Shown: in pieces, positions 41,495 to 51,873 of the stretch
Position numbering within the stretch: position 1 is the stretch's first letter
Layout: each line of letters starts with the position of its first letter
Origin: Clostridium sp. AM58-1XD
GTDB lineage: Bacteria > Bacillota > Clostridia > Lachnospirales > Lachnospiraceae
NCBI RefSeq assembly: GCF_003464085.1
Contig: NZ_QSDR01000024.1
Coordinates: 1-64,000, forward strand
Direction: 5' to 3'
Length of the DNA stretch: 64,000 nucleotides
Position numbers and translations under genes: made by a program
The notes under the pieces: model-generated
Databases searched by the model: none
The model's input: only the letters and a program-made list of their open reading frames with translations
Told to the model about the DNA's origin: nothing

Positions 41495-41806
41495 ATGGAT
41501 AACATTATAAGCAAAATTTCCGAAATAGAATCTGCGGCTTCTTCCATTATGGATGACGCCAACAAGAGGAAACATGTATTTGCTAAAGAGATGGATGCCA
41601 AAACCGCTGCCTTTGATGCGGAACTTGATAAAAAGACATCAGAAGAGCTGAATAAACTGCGCTCCGGCGTAGAACGGGAAATGAAAACGCAACTTCATAA
41701 AGAACAGCTTCAAGCTGAACATATTATCATACAACTGCAGAATTTATATGATAAAAATCACACCCGCTATGTAAAAGAACTGTTTGAAGCCATGATAAAG
41801 GAGTGA
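41495..41806 (+). CDS. ntpF: V-type ATPase peripheral stalk subunit (G/H type)
   Basis: Subunit of 103 residues, mainly a charged coiled coil of heptads (SKISEIESAASSIMDDANKRK...HKEQLQAEHIIIQLQNLY). It would pair with the E subunit to form the peripheral stalk of the pump. It is the first gene of a nine-gene operon encoding peripheral stalk, central stalk, membrane and catalytic subunits, in the order H/G-C-I-K-F-E-A-B-D. Confidence 0.8.
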   Translation: MDNIISKISEIESAASSIMDDANKRKHVFAKEMDAKTAAFDAELDKKTSEELNKLRSGVEREMKTQLHKEQLQAEHIIIQLQNLYDKNHTRYVKELFEAMIKE

Positions 41807-41810
41807 TGTT

Positions 41811-42857
41811 ATGGGAAATCTGCTGACTTACAGCGGCATTGCCACGAAAGTACGGGCTATGGAAAGCCGTTTCATCACTGAAGACGAATTCCAGGAAATG
41901 GCTTCTTTATCCAGTGTCACAGAAGCACAGGAATACTTAAAAAAACTTCCTGCCTATTCTGAGCTCTTGGCCCACGTGGATGCGGAACTTCACCGTGGAG
42001 AAATCGAAAAGCTTCTGGCTCAGTCAATTCACCATGATTTTGAAAAACTGTACCGGTTTGCCACTCCGCCTCAACGCAAGTTCCTGAACCTTTATTTTAC
42101 CAACTTCGAAATCTCGATGTTAAAGAGCTGTCTGCGTCATATATTCGGAACTGCCGGCACCCCCCTGGATTTATCCATGTTCCAGGATTTTTTTCGCCTT
42201 CACTCAAAGCTGAATCCTGAAAAGCTGGCCGCTTCAAGAACAATGACAGAACTCACGGATAACTTGGAAGGTTCTCCTTATTACAGGCCTTTTAAAAATC
42301 TGGAAAACAGCGATCATATGTCGCTTTTCGACTATGAAATGCAGTTAGACATTTTTCACTTTCATTTTATCTGGAAGCATAGAAATAAATTTTTTACTCG
42401 AGAAGAACAGGCAGTTATTACCCAGTGTTTTGGAAGCAAGATGGATCTATTGAATATACAGTGGATCTACCGTTCCAAGAAATACTATCATCTGGATTCT
42501 GCTTCTCTCTGCCCTCTTTTGATCCCGATTCACTATCGTCTAAAGCAGGATGATATCCTGAAACTTGCAGAATCCGGGAGCACAGAAGAGTTCTTTCATC
42601 TGCTTAGTTTTACTTACTATGGCAGTCTGGGCGCCGCAGACCTGACGGATCATCCAAACCTGGAAGCCATGTATAAAGAAATTCTGGACCGAATCTATTC
42701 AGTTACCAGCCGCAGATATCCTTATTCTGCCGCAGTCCTGAATTCTTACTTTTATTTCAAGAACCTGGAGATACACCGGATTATCACAACAATCGAAGGC
42801 ATACGCTACGGCATCAGTACCGGTGATATAATCTCTTATTCTATTAAAGAACAATAA
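41811..42857 (+). CDS. ntpC: V-type ATPase subunit C (d-type)
   Basis: Subunit of 348 residues that links the rotor ring to the central stalk. It has the funnel-like helical repeats of V-type subunit C/d and the closing IHRIITTIEGIRYGIS segment. It follows the stalk subunit by four bases. GGAGTGATGTT marks the start. Confidence 0.85.
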   Translation: MGNLLTYSGIATKVRAMESRFITEDEFQEMASLSSVTEAQEYLKKLPAYSELLAHVDAELHRGEIEKLLAQSIHHDFEKLYRFATPPQRKFLNLYFTNFEISMLKSCLRHIFGTAGTPLDLSMFQDFFRLHSKLNPEKLAASRTMTELTDNLEGSPYYRPFKNLENSDHMSLFDYEMQLDIFHFHFIWKHRNKFFTREEQAVITQCFGSKMDLLNIQWIYRSKKYYHLDSASLCPLLIPIHYRLKQDDILKLAESGSTEEFFHLLSFTYYGSLGAADLTDHPNLEAMYKEILDRIYSVTSRRYPYSAAVLNSYFYFKNLEIHRIITTIEGIRYGISTGDIISYSIKEQ

Positions 42858-42871
42858 AGGGGGGTTTTATC

Positions 42872-44797
42872 TTGATTGAAACAATGAAGTTCTTAAGCAT
42901 CACAGGCCCCAAATCAGACATCGACCGCGTCGTTGACCAGTATCTCTCTAAATATGAAATTCATCTGGAAAATGCGCTCTCAGAACTGAGGACTGTGAAA
43001 GACTTAAGACCTTTTACAGAAACAAATCCTTATAAGGATATCTGCCAGAGAGCAGAACAGATGAAAAATCATTTTTCATCAGATACCGATCCTGACATTT
43101 CCTCCATGCCGCTGGAAAAGGCCGTACAAATCATTACGGAACTGGACGAACATCTCGCCCAGCTGACACAGCAGCAGGAATATCTGAAATCTCAGGTAAA
43201 ATTACTGGAAGAATCAAAGGAGAAAATTTCTCCCTTTACGGAGCTGAATTACAATCTGAGTTCGATCCTTCACTTTCAGTATATTAAATTTCGATTTGGA
43301 CGTGTTTCAAAAGAATACTATGCTAAATTAAATCAGTATGTCTATGACACCATTGACGCTGTTGTTTACAAATGTCAGGAAGATGACCAGTACGTCTGGT
43401 TCGTTTATTTTGTACCCGAATCCATTTCTAAAAAAATTGACGCCATTTTTGCTTCTCTCCACTTTGAACGTTTTTATCTTCCGGATGAATATGAAGGAAC
43501 TCCTTTGGAAGCGAATGAAGCTCTTGAGCAGAAGATTAAAGCCGCCGAGGATGAAATCGTAGCCCTGAATTTAAGAGAACATACGGTTTTAAAGGAACAC
43601 GAAATAGATTTCCTGGCCGCTGCCAAAAGGCTTTCCGTCTTTGCGACAAACTTCAATGTCCGCAAGCTGGCCGCTTGTACGCGCCATGAAAAAGCTACGT
43701 TTTTTATTTTGTGCGGCTGGATGGAAGAAAAAGAAGCCCGTGCATTTCAAAGTGAAATACAAAACGATTCCGACGTTTTCTGCATCGTAGAGGACGATCA
43801 TGAAAACCTAATCAGCCAGCCTCCTACCAGGCTTCATAATCCGAAACTGTTTAAACCGTTTGAACTGTTCATTAACATGTACGGCCTGCCGGCTTACAAT
43901 GAATTTGATCCAACAGTCCTGGTCGGCATCACCTATTCGATTTTATTTGGTTTTATGTTCGGAGACGCCGGACAGGGGCTCTGCCTGCTGGTCGGAGGTT
44001 ATCTCCTCTATAAGGCCAAACGGATGAATCTGGCTGCTATCATCTCCTGCTGCGGATTTTTCTCCACCATCTTTGGTTTTCTGTTCGGCAGTATCTTTGG
44101 TTTTGAAGATATCATACAGCCCCTCTGGCTGCGTCCTGCGGATGCCATGATGAACCTTCCGTTTATCGGAAAGCTGAATACAGTCTTTATCGTTGCCGTT
44201 GCAATCGGTATGGGAATTATTCTGCTGACCATGATTCTGAATATGATAAACAGTTATAAAAACAGAGACACGGAGAAGATGTGGTTCGATACAAACGGCG
44301 CTGCCGGCCTTGTTTTCTATGCAGGCGTAGTCGCTGTCGTCCTCCTGTTCATGACAGGGAACGCACTTCCGGCCGGAATTGTTCTTGCAGTTATGTTTGT
44401 GCTCCCGCTGCTCGTGATTTTCTTTAAAGAACCGCTTACTGCCATCGTAAAGAAGAAGGCAGACGTCATGCCAAAAGAAAAAGGAATGTTTTTTGTCCAG
44501 GGCTTTTTTGAATTATTCGAAGTGTTGTTAAGCTATTTTTCCAACACCCTTTCCTTTGTCCGTGTAGGCGCCTTTGCCGTCAGCCATGCTGCTATGATGC
44601 AGGTCGTTCTCATGCTGGCCGGAGCGGAATCCGGCGGAAATATCAACTGGATTGTAGTCGTGCTCGGCAACCTGTTTGTCTGCGGTATGGAGGGCCTGAT
44701 CGTCGGTATACAGGTACTTCGTCTGGAATATTACGAATTGTTCAGCCGTTTTTACCGCGGCGACGGACGAGAGTTCCGTCCATACGGCAAAGCCTGA
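42872..44797 (+). CDS. ntpI: V-type ATPase subunit I (a-type)
   Basis: Stator membrane subunit of 641 residues with an N-terminal cytoplasmic domain (about 1-320) and about seven to eight C-terminal membrane helices. FGFMFGDAGQGLCLLVGGYLLYKAKR and NTLSFVRVGAFAVSHAAMMQVVL are the usual helices that face the c ring; the key Arg is in the second (RVGAFAVSHA). A TTG at 42872 has GGGGGG seven bases upstream, and an ATG at 42884 is the alternative. Confidence 0.9.
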   Translation: MIETMKFLSITGPKSDIDRVVDQYLSKYEIHLENALSELRTVKDLRPFTETNPYKDICQRAEQMKNHFSSDTDPDISSMPLEKAVQIITELDEHLAQLTQQQEYLKSQVKLLEESKEKISPFTELNYNLSSILHFQYIKFRFGRVSKEYYAKLNQYVYDTIDAVVYKCQEDDQYVWFVYFVPESISKKIDAIFASLHFERFYLPDEYEGTPLEANEALEQKIKAAEDEIVALNLREHTVLKEHEIDFLAAAKRLSVFATNFNVRKLAACTRHEKATFFILCGWMEEKEARAFQSEIQNDSDVFCIVEDDHENLISQPPTRLHNPKLFKPFELFINMYGLPAYNEFDPTVLVGITYSILFGFMFGDAGQGLCLLVGGYLLYKAKRMNLAAIISCCGFFSTIFGFLFGSIFGFEDIIQPLWLRPADAMMNLPFIGKLNTVFIVAVAIGMGIILLTMILNMINSYKNRDTEKMWFDTNGAAGLVFYAGVVAVVLLFMTGNALPAGIVLAVMFVLPLLVIFFKEPLTAIVKKKADVMPKEKGMFFVQGFFELFEVLLSYFSNTLSFVRVGAFAVSHAAMMQVVLMLAGAESGGNINWIVVVLGNLFVCGMEGLIVGIQVLRLEYYELFSRFYRGDGREFRPYGKA

Positions 44798-44837
44798 TAA
44801 CTGTAAAACATTGTTTGATTGAGAGGAGATTATTATT

Positions 44838-45275
44838 ATGTCATTACTGGTAAAAATCACATTATCCATTGCACTTCTTTTAAGTATCGCTGTTCCTTTC
44901 GGAGCCTTTGCTGCCGGAGAAAAATCAAAAGGACGCTATAAAAAGGCCCTGGGGCTGAATATGGTTCTGTTCTTTGGCGTTATGGCCGTATCTTCCATTC
45001 TTATGTTTACAGGGAGCGCTTCTGCAGCCGAGGCTGCATCTGAGGTCTCTTCCGCTGCTTCTGCAACCGGTCTGGGCTATCTGGCTGCCGCCCTTTCCAC
45101 TGGCCTTTCCTGTGTCGGCGGCGGTATCGCCGTATCTGCCGCTGCTTCCGCAGCACTTGGTGCCATCAGCGAGGATTCATCCATTCTTGGTAAATCCCTC
45201 ATCTTCGTTGGACTTGCCGAAGGTGTCTGCCTGTATGGTCTGATCATTTCCTTTATGATCTTAGGTAAACTTTAA
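44838..45275 (+). CDS. ntpK: V-type ATPase subunit K (c ring), with an extra N-terminal helix pair
   Basis: Rotor ring subunit of 145 residues. The C-terminal half is the typical two-helix hairpin, with the ion-binding Glu in VGLAEGVCLYG (about Glu127). A second pair of helices lies in the N-terminal half (about 2-26 and 40-60), which would give four helices, as in other V-type c subunits. Helix 3 has GYLAAALSTGLSCVGGGIAVSAAA. Whether it binds sodium or protons cannot be told from the sequence. GAGAGGAGATTATTATT marks the start. Confidence 0.85.
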   Translation: MSLLVKITLSIALLLSIAVPFGAFAAGEKSKGRYKKALGLNMVLFFGVMAVSSILMFTGSASAAEAASEVSSAASATGLGYLAAALSTGLSCVGGGIAVSAAASAALGAISEDSSILGKSLIFVGLAEGVCLYGLIISFMILGKL

Positions 45276-45278
45276 TCC

Positions 45279-45578
45279 ATGAAAATGTACTTAATCAGTG
45301 ATAACATCGATACCTACACCGGCATGAGGCTTGTCGGCGTAGAAGGCGCTGTTGTCCATGAAAGACAGGAACTAAAGGACGAACTGGATAAGGTTCTGGC
45401 CAACAAAGAGATCGGCATCGTACTTCTTACGGAAAAATTCGGCCGTGATTTTCCGGATCTTATAAATGATCTGAAACTCTCACACAGAACTCCGCTTTTC
45501 GTAGAAATACCTGACCGCCATGGAACTGGCCGCAAGCCGAACTTTATTACAGACTACGTGAACGAAGCCATTGGATAA
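45279..45578 (+). CDS. ntpG: V-type ATPase subunit F
   Basis: Central-stalk subunit of 99 residues, small Rossmann-like fold (MYLISDNIDTYTGMRLVGVEG... ending ITDYVNEAIG), typical of V-type subunit F. It starts 4 bases after the K subunit stop, without a strong ribosome binding site, so translation may be coupled. Confidence 0.85.
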   Translation: MKMYLISDNIDTYTGMRLVGVEGAVVHERQELKDELDKVLANKEIGIVLLTEKFGRDFPDLINDLKLSHRTPLFVEIPDRHGTGRKPNFITDYVNEAIG

Positions 45579-45604
45579 AACTTTAGGAAAGCAGGTGATC
45601 GGAT

Positions 45605-46222
45605 TTGACAACGGAAGAAAAACTGCAGCACTTTCTGGATTTCTGCATGGAAGATGTGAGAACCAGAAGTGGAAAAATGTTGGACGACTACATGGCATCT
45701 CTGGAACAGACCTTTGAAGAACATAAGGCCGATGCCGAACGCCGTGCCGAGATGCGCATACGCATCCAGAAAGAAAATATAAAGCGCGAACTGAATAAGC
45801 AGCTTTCCATAGAACAGTTGAACATAAAACGCTCCCTCAGTAAAAAGCAGGATGAACTGAAAGATATGCTGTTCGTAGAACTGAGAGACTATCTGGCTCA
45901 TTTTATGGATTCTCCTGCCTATCACGAGCTTTTGGAAAAACAGGTAAAAGAGGCAAAAGAATTTGCAGGCAGCGAGGAAATGACCATCTATATGGATCCC
46001 TGCGATGCCGACCAGGTTTCGCGCCTTGCTCTTCATCACAACGTGACGATTAAAGTCAGCGAATATTCCTTCCTTGGAGGCATACGGGCAGTCATTCCTT
46101 CCAAGAACATCCTGATTGACAATTCCTTTGCTACTAAAATGGAGGAAGCGAGACATAATTTTACGTTTAATCTTGATCTGAGCGCTATAAAAGACAGGAA
46201 GGATGGAGAGAACCATGGATAA
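45605..46222 (+). CDS. ntpE: V-type ATPase subunit E
   Basis: Peripheral stalk subunit of 205 residues. The N-terminal half is a long coiled coil (EEHKADAERRAEMRIRIQKENIKRELNKQLS) and the C-terminal half is a globular domain. The start is TTG at 45605, with GCAGGTGATCGGAT upstream. It pairs with the first gene of the operon to make the stalk. Its end overlaps the A subunit start region. Confidence 0.85.
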   Translation: MTTEEKLQHFLDFCMEDVRTRSGKMLDDYMASLEQTFEEHKADAERRAEMRIRIQKENIKRELNKQLSIEQLNIKRSLSKKQDELKDMLFVELRDYLAHFMDSPAYHELLEKQVKEAKEFAGSEEMTIYMDPCDADQVSRLALHHNVTIKVSEYSFLGGIRAVIPSKNILIDNSFATKMEEARHNFTFNLDLSAIKDRKDGENHG

Positions 46223-47999
46223 TAAAGCCGTTAACGTAAAAACCGGCGTCATATATGGAATCAACGGGCCGATTGTCTATGTAAAAGGCGACGCCGGATT
46301 CCAGATGCATGAAATGGTCTATGTGGGAAAGGAGCATCTGGTAGGCGAAGTAATCAGCCTTTCCTCCGGTTCCACCACGATTCAGGTCTATGAAGAAACC
46401 ACCGGAATCCGTCCCGGTGAAATGGTAACAGGTTCCGGTTCTCCCGTATCTGTTACCCTGGCGCCGGGAATTCTCAAAAATATTTTTGACGGCATCGAAC
46501 GACCTCTGCAGGCAATTGCAGAAACAGGAGGCTTTTATATCTCCCGCGGTGTCAATGTCGATTCTCTCGATACGGAAAAATTGTGGGATACACATATAAC
46601 CGTTAAAAAAGGAGAACACCTTTATCCTGGCACGATTATTGCCGAGGTACCGGAAACTCCTGCTATCACTCATAAAGTCATGATTCCTCCTGACATGGAA
46701 GGAACCGTCCTCGATGTAGCGTCGGACGGTAAATACAAGATTACGGACAGACTTCTGACATTGCAGCTGTCTGACGGAAGCGAAAAAGATATTACCATGA
46801 CCCAGAAATGGCCGATCCGCGTGGCGAGGCCGACGATCAAACGTTTCCCGCCTGTTAAACCGTTAATTACAGGTCAGAGAATCCTGGACACCTTATTTCC
46901 TCTGGCCAAAGGCGGCACGGCCGCTATACCCGGAGGGTTCGGCACAGGTAAGACCATGACGCAGCATCAGATTGCAAAATGGTCTGATGCCGATATTATC
47001 ATTTACATCGGCTGCGGCGAACGCGGAAATGAAATGACACAGGTTCTGGAAGAATTCAGCGAACTGATCGATCCCAAGTCGGGAAATCCGCTGATGGACC
47101 GGACTACTCTGATCGCAAACACATCCAATATGCCTGTTGCGGCCCGTGAAGCCAGCCTTTATTCCGGTCTGACACTGGCAGAATATTACCGCGATATGGG
47201 CTATCATGTGGCTATTATGGCTGACTCTACCTCACGGTGGGCAGAAGCCCTGCGCGAACTTTCCGGCCGTCTGGAAGAGATGCCTGCAGAGGAAGGTTTC
47301 CCCGCTTATCTGGCATCCAGACTTTCCGGTTTCTATGAAAGAGCCGGTATGATGCAGAACTTAAACGGAACAGAGGGTTCTGTTTCCATTATCGGAGCCG
47401 TTTCCCCTCAGGGCGGTGATTTCTCCGAACCTGTAACGCAGAATACAAAACGGTTTGTCCGCTGTTTCTGGGGACTGGACAAAAACTTGGCTTACGCAAG
47501 GCATTTCCCTGCCATCCAGTGGCTTTCGAGCTATTCGGAATACCTGATCGACCTGGCTCAATGGTATACGGATAACGTAGACAAGAGATTTCTGGATTAC
47601 AGGAACCGTATCGTATATATCCTGACTCAGGAAAGCAATCTGATGGAAATTGTTAAGCTGATCGGCAGCGATGTGCTGCCTGACGACCAGAAGCTGATTC
47701 TGGAAATCGCCAAGGTCATCCGCGTCGGCTTCCTGCAGCAAAATGCCTTTCATCCTGATGATACCTGTGTTCCTATGTCCAAACAATTCAAAATGATGGA
47801 AATCATCCTCTATCTTTACAAAAAATCCAGGGCTCTTATTTCTATGGGCATGCCGATGTCTGTATTAAAAGAGGATAAAATTTTCGATAAAATCATTGCG
47901 ATTAAATATGACATTCCCAACAATAAGCCGGAAATGTTTGACGATTACAAACAAATGGTGGATGCGTTCTACGACAACGTCATAGAACGAAATGCTTAA
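46215..47999 (+). CDS. ntpA: V-type ATPase catalytic subunit A
   Basis: Catalytic subunit of 594 residues. Walker A reads [12 protein letters not shown] (about 232-243), with GSGK replaced by GTGK. It is followed by the long non-homologous insert of A subunits ([28 protein letters not shown]), the Walker B block [30 protein letters not shown] and the C-terminal domain. ATP drives the rotor; the direction of the pump depends on the cell. The ATG at 46215 is chosen because GGAGAGAACC precedes it; an ATG at 46203 is in frame and upstream. Confidence 0.95.
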   Translation: MDNKAVNVKTGVIYGINGPIVYVKGDAGFQMHEMVYVGKEHLVGEVISLSSGSTTIQVYEETTGIRPGEMVTGSGSPVSVTLAPGILKNIFDGIERPLQAIAETGGFYISRGVNVDSLDTEKLWDTHITVKKGEHLYPGTIIAEVPETPAITHKVMIPPDMEGTVLDVASDGKYKITDRLLTLQLSDGSEKDITMTQKWPIRVARPTIKRFPPVKPLITGQRILDTLFPLAKGGTAAIPGGFGTGKTMTQHQIAKWSDADIIIYIGCGERGNEMTQVLEEFSELIDPKSGNPLMDRTTLIANTSNMPVAAREASLYSGLTLAEYYRDMGYHVAIMADSTSRWAEALRELSGRLEEMPAEEGFPAYLASRLSGFYERAGMMQNLNGTEGSVSIIGAVSPQGGDFSEPVTQNTKRFVRCFWGLDKNLAYARHFPAIQWLSSYSEYLIDLAQWYTDNVDKRFLDYRNRIVYILTQESNLMEIVKLIGSDVLPDDQKLILEIAKVIRVGFLQQNAFHPDDTCVPMSKQFKMMEIILYLYKKSRALISMGMPMSVLKEDKIFDKIIAIKYDIPNNKPEMFDDYKQMVDAFYDNVIERNA

Positions 48000-48013
48000 A
48001 GGAGGTGCTTTCC

Positions 48014-49426
48014 ATGGCAATTGAATATTTAGGATTAAGCCAGATTAACGGTCCGTTAGTCGTTTTGGAAGGCGTTCAAAATGCCGCCTATGACGAAATC
48101 GTGGAAATGACGGTGAACGGCAGCAACCAGCGTCTCGGACGTATTATTGAAATATATGAAGACAAGGCAATCATTCAGGTCTATGAAGGAACCGAAGGAA
48201 TGGCGCTGCGCAACACCCATACGCGCCTGACCGGCCATCCTATGGAACTGGGCGTTTCTTCCAGTATGCTGGGGCGTACGTTTGACGGTGTCGGTAGGCC
48301 GATTGACGGGCTGGGCGACATCACCCCAGAGGTTACACTCGACGTGAACGGAAAGCCGCTGAATCCAGTGACCAGAGAATATCCCCGCAATTACATCCGT
48401 ACGGGAATATCCGCTATCGACGGCCTGACTACTCTGATCCGTGGGCAGAAGCTCCCTATTTTTTCAGGCAACGGACTTCCCCACGACCAACTAGCCGCTC
48501 AGATCGTACAGCAGGCGTCTTTAGGTGATAATTCCGACGAGAAATTCGCTATTGTATTTGCCGCAATGGGCGTTAAATACGACGTAGCGGACTTCTTCCG
48601 CAGAACCTTTGAAGAAAGCGGCGTATCCGATCACGTGGCCATGTTTATCAATCTGGCCAACGATCCCGTTGTAGAGCGTCTGATTACGCCGAAGGTAGCT
48701 CTCACTCTTGCCGAATATCTGGCCTTTGAGAAAAATATGCACATACTTGTCATCCTTACGGACATGACCTCTTTTGCTGAGGCCATGCGTGAAGTATCTT
48801 CTTCCAAGGGAGAAATCCCTTCCAGAAAAGGCTTCCCGGGATATCTTTACAGTGAACTGGCTACCATTTATGAACGGGCGGGTATCGTAAAAGGCGGCAA
48901 GGGTTCCGTAACCCAGATCCCCATACTGACAATGCCCAACGACGATATTACACATCCGATTCCGGATCTTACAGGATATATCACAGAGGGACAGATCGTG
49001 CTCGACCGTCTGCTCCATGGCCAGTCCGTTTATCCGCCGATCAACGTGCTTCCTTCCCTTTCCCGTCTTATGAAAGACGGCATCGGCGAAGGTTTTACAA
49101 GGGCAGATCATCAGTCCGTAGCCAACCAGCTATTCTCCTGTTATGCCAAAGTAGGTGACGCCCGCGCTCTGGCTTCTGTTATCGGTGAAGACGAGCTGTC
49201 TCCCATCGATAAGAGGTACCTAAAGTTCGGGCAGGAATTTGAACACCGCTTTGTAGGGCAGGAAATGCATGAAAACAGAACGATTCTGGAAACTCTGGAC
49301 ATTGGCTGGGAGCTTCTCGGAATGCTTCCAAGAGAGGAACTTGACCGTATTGACACGAAGATTCTCGATCAGTATTACAAACCATCCGACGACTCTCACG
49401 CAAAAGCGGATGCGGGCGGCAGGTAA
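48014..49426 (+). CDS. ntpB: V-type ATPase subunit B
   Basis: Non-catalytic nucleotide-binding subunit of 470 residues. It has the [18 protein letters not shown] region in place of a complete Walker A, the [39 protein letters not shown] block and [35 protein letters not shown] sets the ATG at 48014; a GTG at 48005 is in frame but falls inside the site. Confidence 0.95.
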   Translation: MAIEYLGLSQINGPLVVLEGVQNAAYDEIVEMTVNGSNQRLGRIIEIYEDKAIIQVYEGTEGMALRNTHTRLTGHPMELGVSSSMLGRTFDGVGRPIDGLGDITPEVTLDVNGKPLNPVTREYPRNYIRTGISAIDGLTTLIRGQKLPIFSGNGLPHDQLAAQIVQQASLGDNSDEKFAIVFAAMGVKYDVADFFRRTFEESGVSDHVAMFINLANDPVVERLITPKVALTLAEYLAFEKNMHILVILTDMTSFAEAMREVSSSKGEIPSRKGFPGYLYSELATIYERAGIVKGGKGSVTQIPILTMPNDDITHPIPDLTGYITEGQIVLDRLLHGQSVYPPINVLPSLSRLMKDGIGEGFTRADHQSVANQLFSCYAKVGDARALASVIGEDELSPIDKRYLKFGQEFEHRFVGQEMHENRTILETLDIGWELLGMLPREELDRIDTKILDQYYKPSDDSHAKADAGGR

Positions 49427-49471
49427 ACAGACTGCGCCCCTGCGGATGATATTAGAAAGGGAGGCTGCTGA

Positions 49472-50095
49472 ATGAATCCGAATTCATTTCCTACCAAGGG
49501 CAATTTAATCCTGGCTAAAAATTCCCTGGCTCTGGCCCGTCAGGGATATGGGCTTATGGATAAGAAAAGGAATATCCTCCTACGCGAGCTCATGGATCTG
49601 ATTGATGAAGCAAAAGATATCCAGGCAGAAATCGATTCTACGTTTACCTCTGCGTACAGGGCCTTACAGAGGGCAAATATTGAGCTGGGAATCAATTATG
49701 TCCAGGAAATCGGCACTTCTGTTCCTGTTGATACAGGCATTCAGATTAAAGCCCGCAGTATTATGGGCACTGAGATCCCGCTCGTGCGGTATGAAGAAAC
49801 GCCCATGAATCCGGTGTATGCTTACTACAGCACCAGAGAATCTCTGGATGAGGCGCGGTCACATTTTGAAAAGGTGAAAAAGCTGACCATACGTCTGTCC
49901 ATGGTGGAGAATTCCGCTTACCGCCTAGCCAACAACATCAAGAAGACGCAGAAGCGTGCAAACGCACTGAAGAATATTACCATTCCTCTTTATGAGACGC
50001 TGAGCCGTGATATTACCAATTCTCTGGAAGAAAAAGAGCGCGAGGAATTTACAAGATTAAAAGTAATAAAGAGAAATAAAGCAAAAACCAGTTAA
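49472..50095 (+). CDS. ntpD: V-type ATPase subunit D
   Basis: Central stalk subunit of 207 residues: a long helical hairpin with the N-terminal PTKGNLILAKNSLALARQGYGLMDKKRNIL and the C-terminal RRVNALKNITIP-like RANALKNITIPLYET motif. It closes the operon, is preceded by AAGGGAGG and is followed by a hairpin terminator. Confidence 0.92.
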   Translation: MNPNSFPTKGNLILAKNSLALARQGYGLMDKKRNILLRELMDLIDEAKDIQAEIDSTFTSAYRALQRANIELGINYVQEIGTSVPVDTGIQIKARSIMGTEIPLVRYEETPMNPVYAYYSTRESLDEARSHFEKVKKLTIRLSMVENSAYRLANNIKKTQKRANALKNITIPLYETLSRDITNSLEEKEREEFTRLKVIKRNKAKTS

Positions 50096-50436
50096 AGGAT
50101 AACTTGTTCGTTCGGCATGCAGGTTACCGCCATCAACGATATGAAGAGAATAACGCCCATGTAGGAGTAGAAAACTTTTACATAGGCGTTTTCTATTGTT
50201 AATTTTGAACTGAGGCTTGGACGATTCAAAAGCTGAAGAAGCCAAAGAAGGATGTCATCGTAGAAATTGAGGCGGCGTATGAAAAAATTGGAATTTCAGT
50301 TACTACAAAAATTCGAGTAACTGCTTGTGACGGAAAAGTGTATAATACGAAGCATTGCAATATATTATTTGTAAAAATTTTTTCCCTATGATAGAATGAT
50401 ACTGTTTATACAACTTATCAGAAAGGGACCATTCTT
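50096..50436. other. Intergenic region after the V-ATPase operon, with a possible gene remnant
   Basis: Contains the terminator at 50152-50195, then about 240 bases without a gene. The plus-strand frame across about 50224-50340 reads TIQKLKKPKKDVIVEIEAAYEK and has no start codon, so it may be a decayed gene piece. I do not recognise it. A/T-rich sequence before 50437 holds the next promoter zone. Confidence 0.35.
50152..50195 (+). terminator. Terminator of the V-ATPase operon
   Basis: AACGCCCATGTA pairs with TACATAGGCGTT (one mismatch) and is followed by TTCTATTGTT. It lies 57 bases past the last gene. Confidence 0.7.
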
Positions 50437-51108
50437 ATGGAAATTCACTGGACTATCCTGTTCGCCCTGGAAACCGTTGGGACCATCGCTTTTGCCTCCT
50501 CCGGTGCCATGGTAGCCATCGAACGCAACCTGGACCTTCTCGGCGTAATCGTTCTTGGTGTTACAACAGCCGTTGGCGGCGGAATGATACGTGATATTAT
50601 CATTGGCAATATCCCCCCAGCTCTGTTTCAAAACCCCGTTTATGTCTGGATGGGTCTTATTACCGTATTAATCCTGTTTACTGTCATCCGGTTTCATCCG
50701 TATATCCTAGGAGGTGAATTCCGGGAGAATTACGAGAAAATCATGAATATTTTTGATGCCGTCGGACTTGGCGCATTCACTGTTGTCGGCATTAACACCG
50801 CTGTTAATGCCGGTTATGGAGACTATCACTTTCTGGCTGCATTTCTCGGTGTCGTTACAGGCGTAGGCGGCGGAGTTCTCAGGGATATCATGGCGGATCA
50901 GACCCCTTATATCCTCAGGAAGCATGTATATGCATGTGCCTCTATCATAGGTGCTGTCTGTTATATCCTGATCCTGGACAAGATTCCTGCCGACTGGGCC
51001 ATGGTCAGCTGCTCTCTCATTGTCGTCGTCATTCGTCTGCTGGCTACCAAATACCGTTGGAATCTGCCGACAGCAACAGGGAAACATAATAAAGGAGATG
51101 AATCATAA
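50437..51108 (+). CDS. TRIC-type (UPF0126/YicG-like) membrane protein
   Basis: Membrane protein of 223 residues with seven helices built from two similar halves. Each half has a glycine-rich motif: GVTTAVGGGMIRDIIIG and GVVTGVGGGVLRDIMA. Eukaryotic TRIC proteins are monovalent cation channels, and bacterial relatives share the fold; the natural role here is unknown. AGAAAGGGACCATTCTT marks the start. It is directly upstream of the DUF1461-type gene. Confidence 0.85.
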   Translation: MEIHWTILFALETVGTIAFASSGAMVAIERNLDLLGVIVLGVTTAVGGGMIRDIIIGNIPPALFQNPVYVWMGLITVLILFTVIRFHPYILGGEFRENYEKIMNIFDAVGLGAFTVVGINTAVNAGYGDYHFLAAFLGVVTGVGGGVLRDIMADQTPYILRKHVYACASIIGAVCYILILDKIPADWAMVSCSLIVVVIRLLATKYRWNLPTATGKHNKGDES

Positions 51109-51800
51109 ATGAAATTTGTTCATTATATTTTGGGGATTTTGTGCGCATTCTGCTGATGATTACATTTCTCATCACCTCGGTAGAGGCTGTCACATACTGG
51201 ACTCCCGGCTATTATGAAAGGGAATATTCAAAATACGGTGTTACTGATGATGTAGATATGGAAATGGACGATCTTCTGGATGTCACTCATGAAATGATGG
51301 CATATCTGAAAGGAGAGAGAGGGGACCTTCACGTACCAACGGTAGTCGGCGGGAAGACACGGGAATTCTTTAACGAACGTGAAATTGCTCATATGGAAGA
51401 TGTCCGCGGACTTTTTCTGGGAGCAATTCTTCTGCGCCGCATCTGTGTCGCCGCTGCTGCGCTGTCTGTTCTTTTGCTTTTTCTGCTGAAGGCTGACGTC
51501 AAACGTCTGCTGCCACGCATGCTCTGCATCGGAACAGGTCTGTTCTTTATACTTGCCGCCGCAATCGGAGGTGTTATATCCACAGACTTTACAAAATATT
51601 TTATAATTTTCCACAAAATATTCTTTAACAATGACTTATGGATTCTGGACCCGTCCACTGATCTGCTGATCAATATTGTTCCGGAGCCTTTCTTCATGGA
51701 TACTGCATTCCGCATTGGCTCTGTATTCGCAGCCTCTGTTCTTATCCTTTTCTTCCTGTGCCTTTATCTTACGCGGAGGTGGAACAAAGAGAAAAGCTGA
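51109..51800 (+). CDS. DUF1461-type (TIGR01906) membrane protein, frameshifted
   Basis: The frame from the ATG at 51109 hits a stop after MKFVHYILGILCAFC. Adding one G in the run at 51132-51135 joins it to RILLMITFLITSVEAVTYWTPGYYEREY..., giving about 230 residues with four membrane helices and the family block GDLHVPTVVGGKTREFFNEREIAHM. The missing base is a G in GGGG. AAAGGAGATGAATCATAA marks the start, two bases after the TRIC-type gene. Function is unknown in the family. Confidence 0.75.
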
Positions 51801-51873
51801 TGTGGATAACCTTTACTTGTCTTCTAAAATAACCTATACTATTAATTATATGAAAGTCCTATGGAGATTGATG

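Noticed and set aside
49472..50245. Small minus-strand ORF (50245-50057) overlapping the V-ATPase D subunit
   Set aside because: It covers the terminator of the operon in reverse and is not protein-like.
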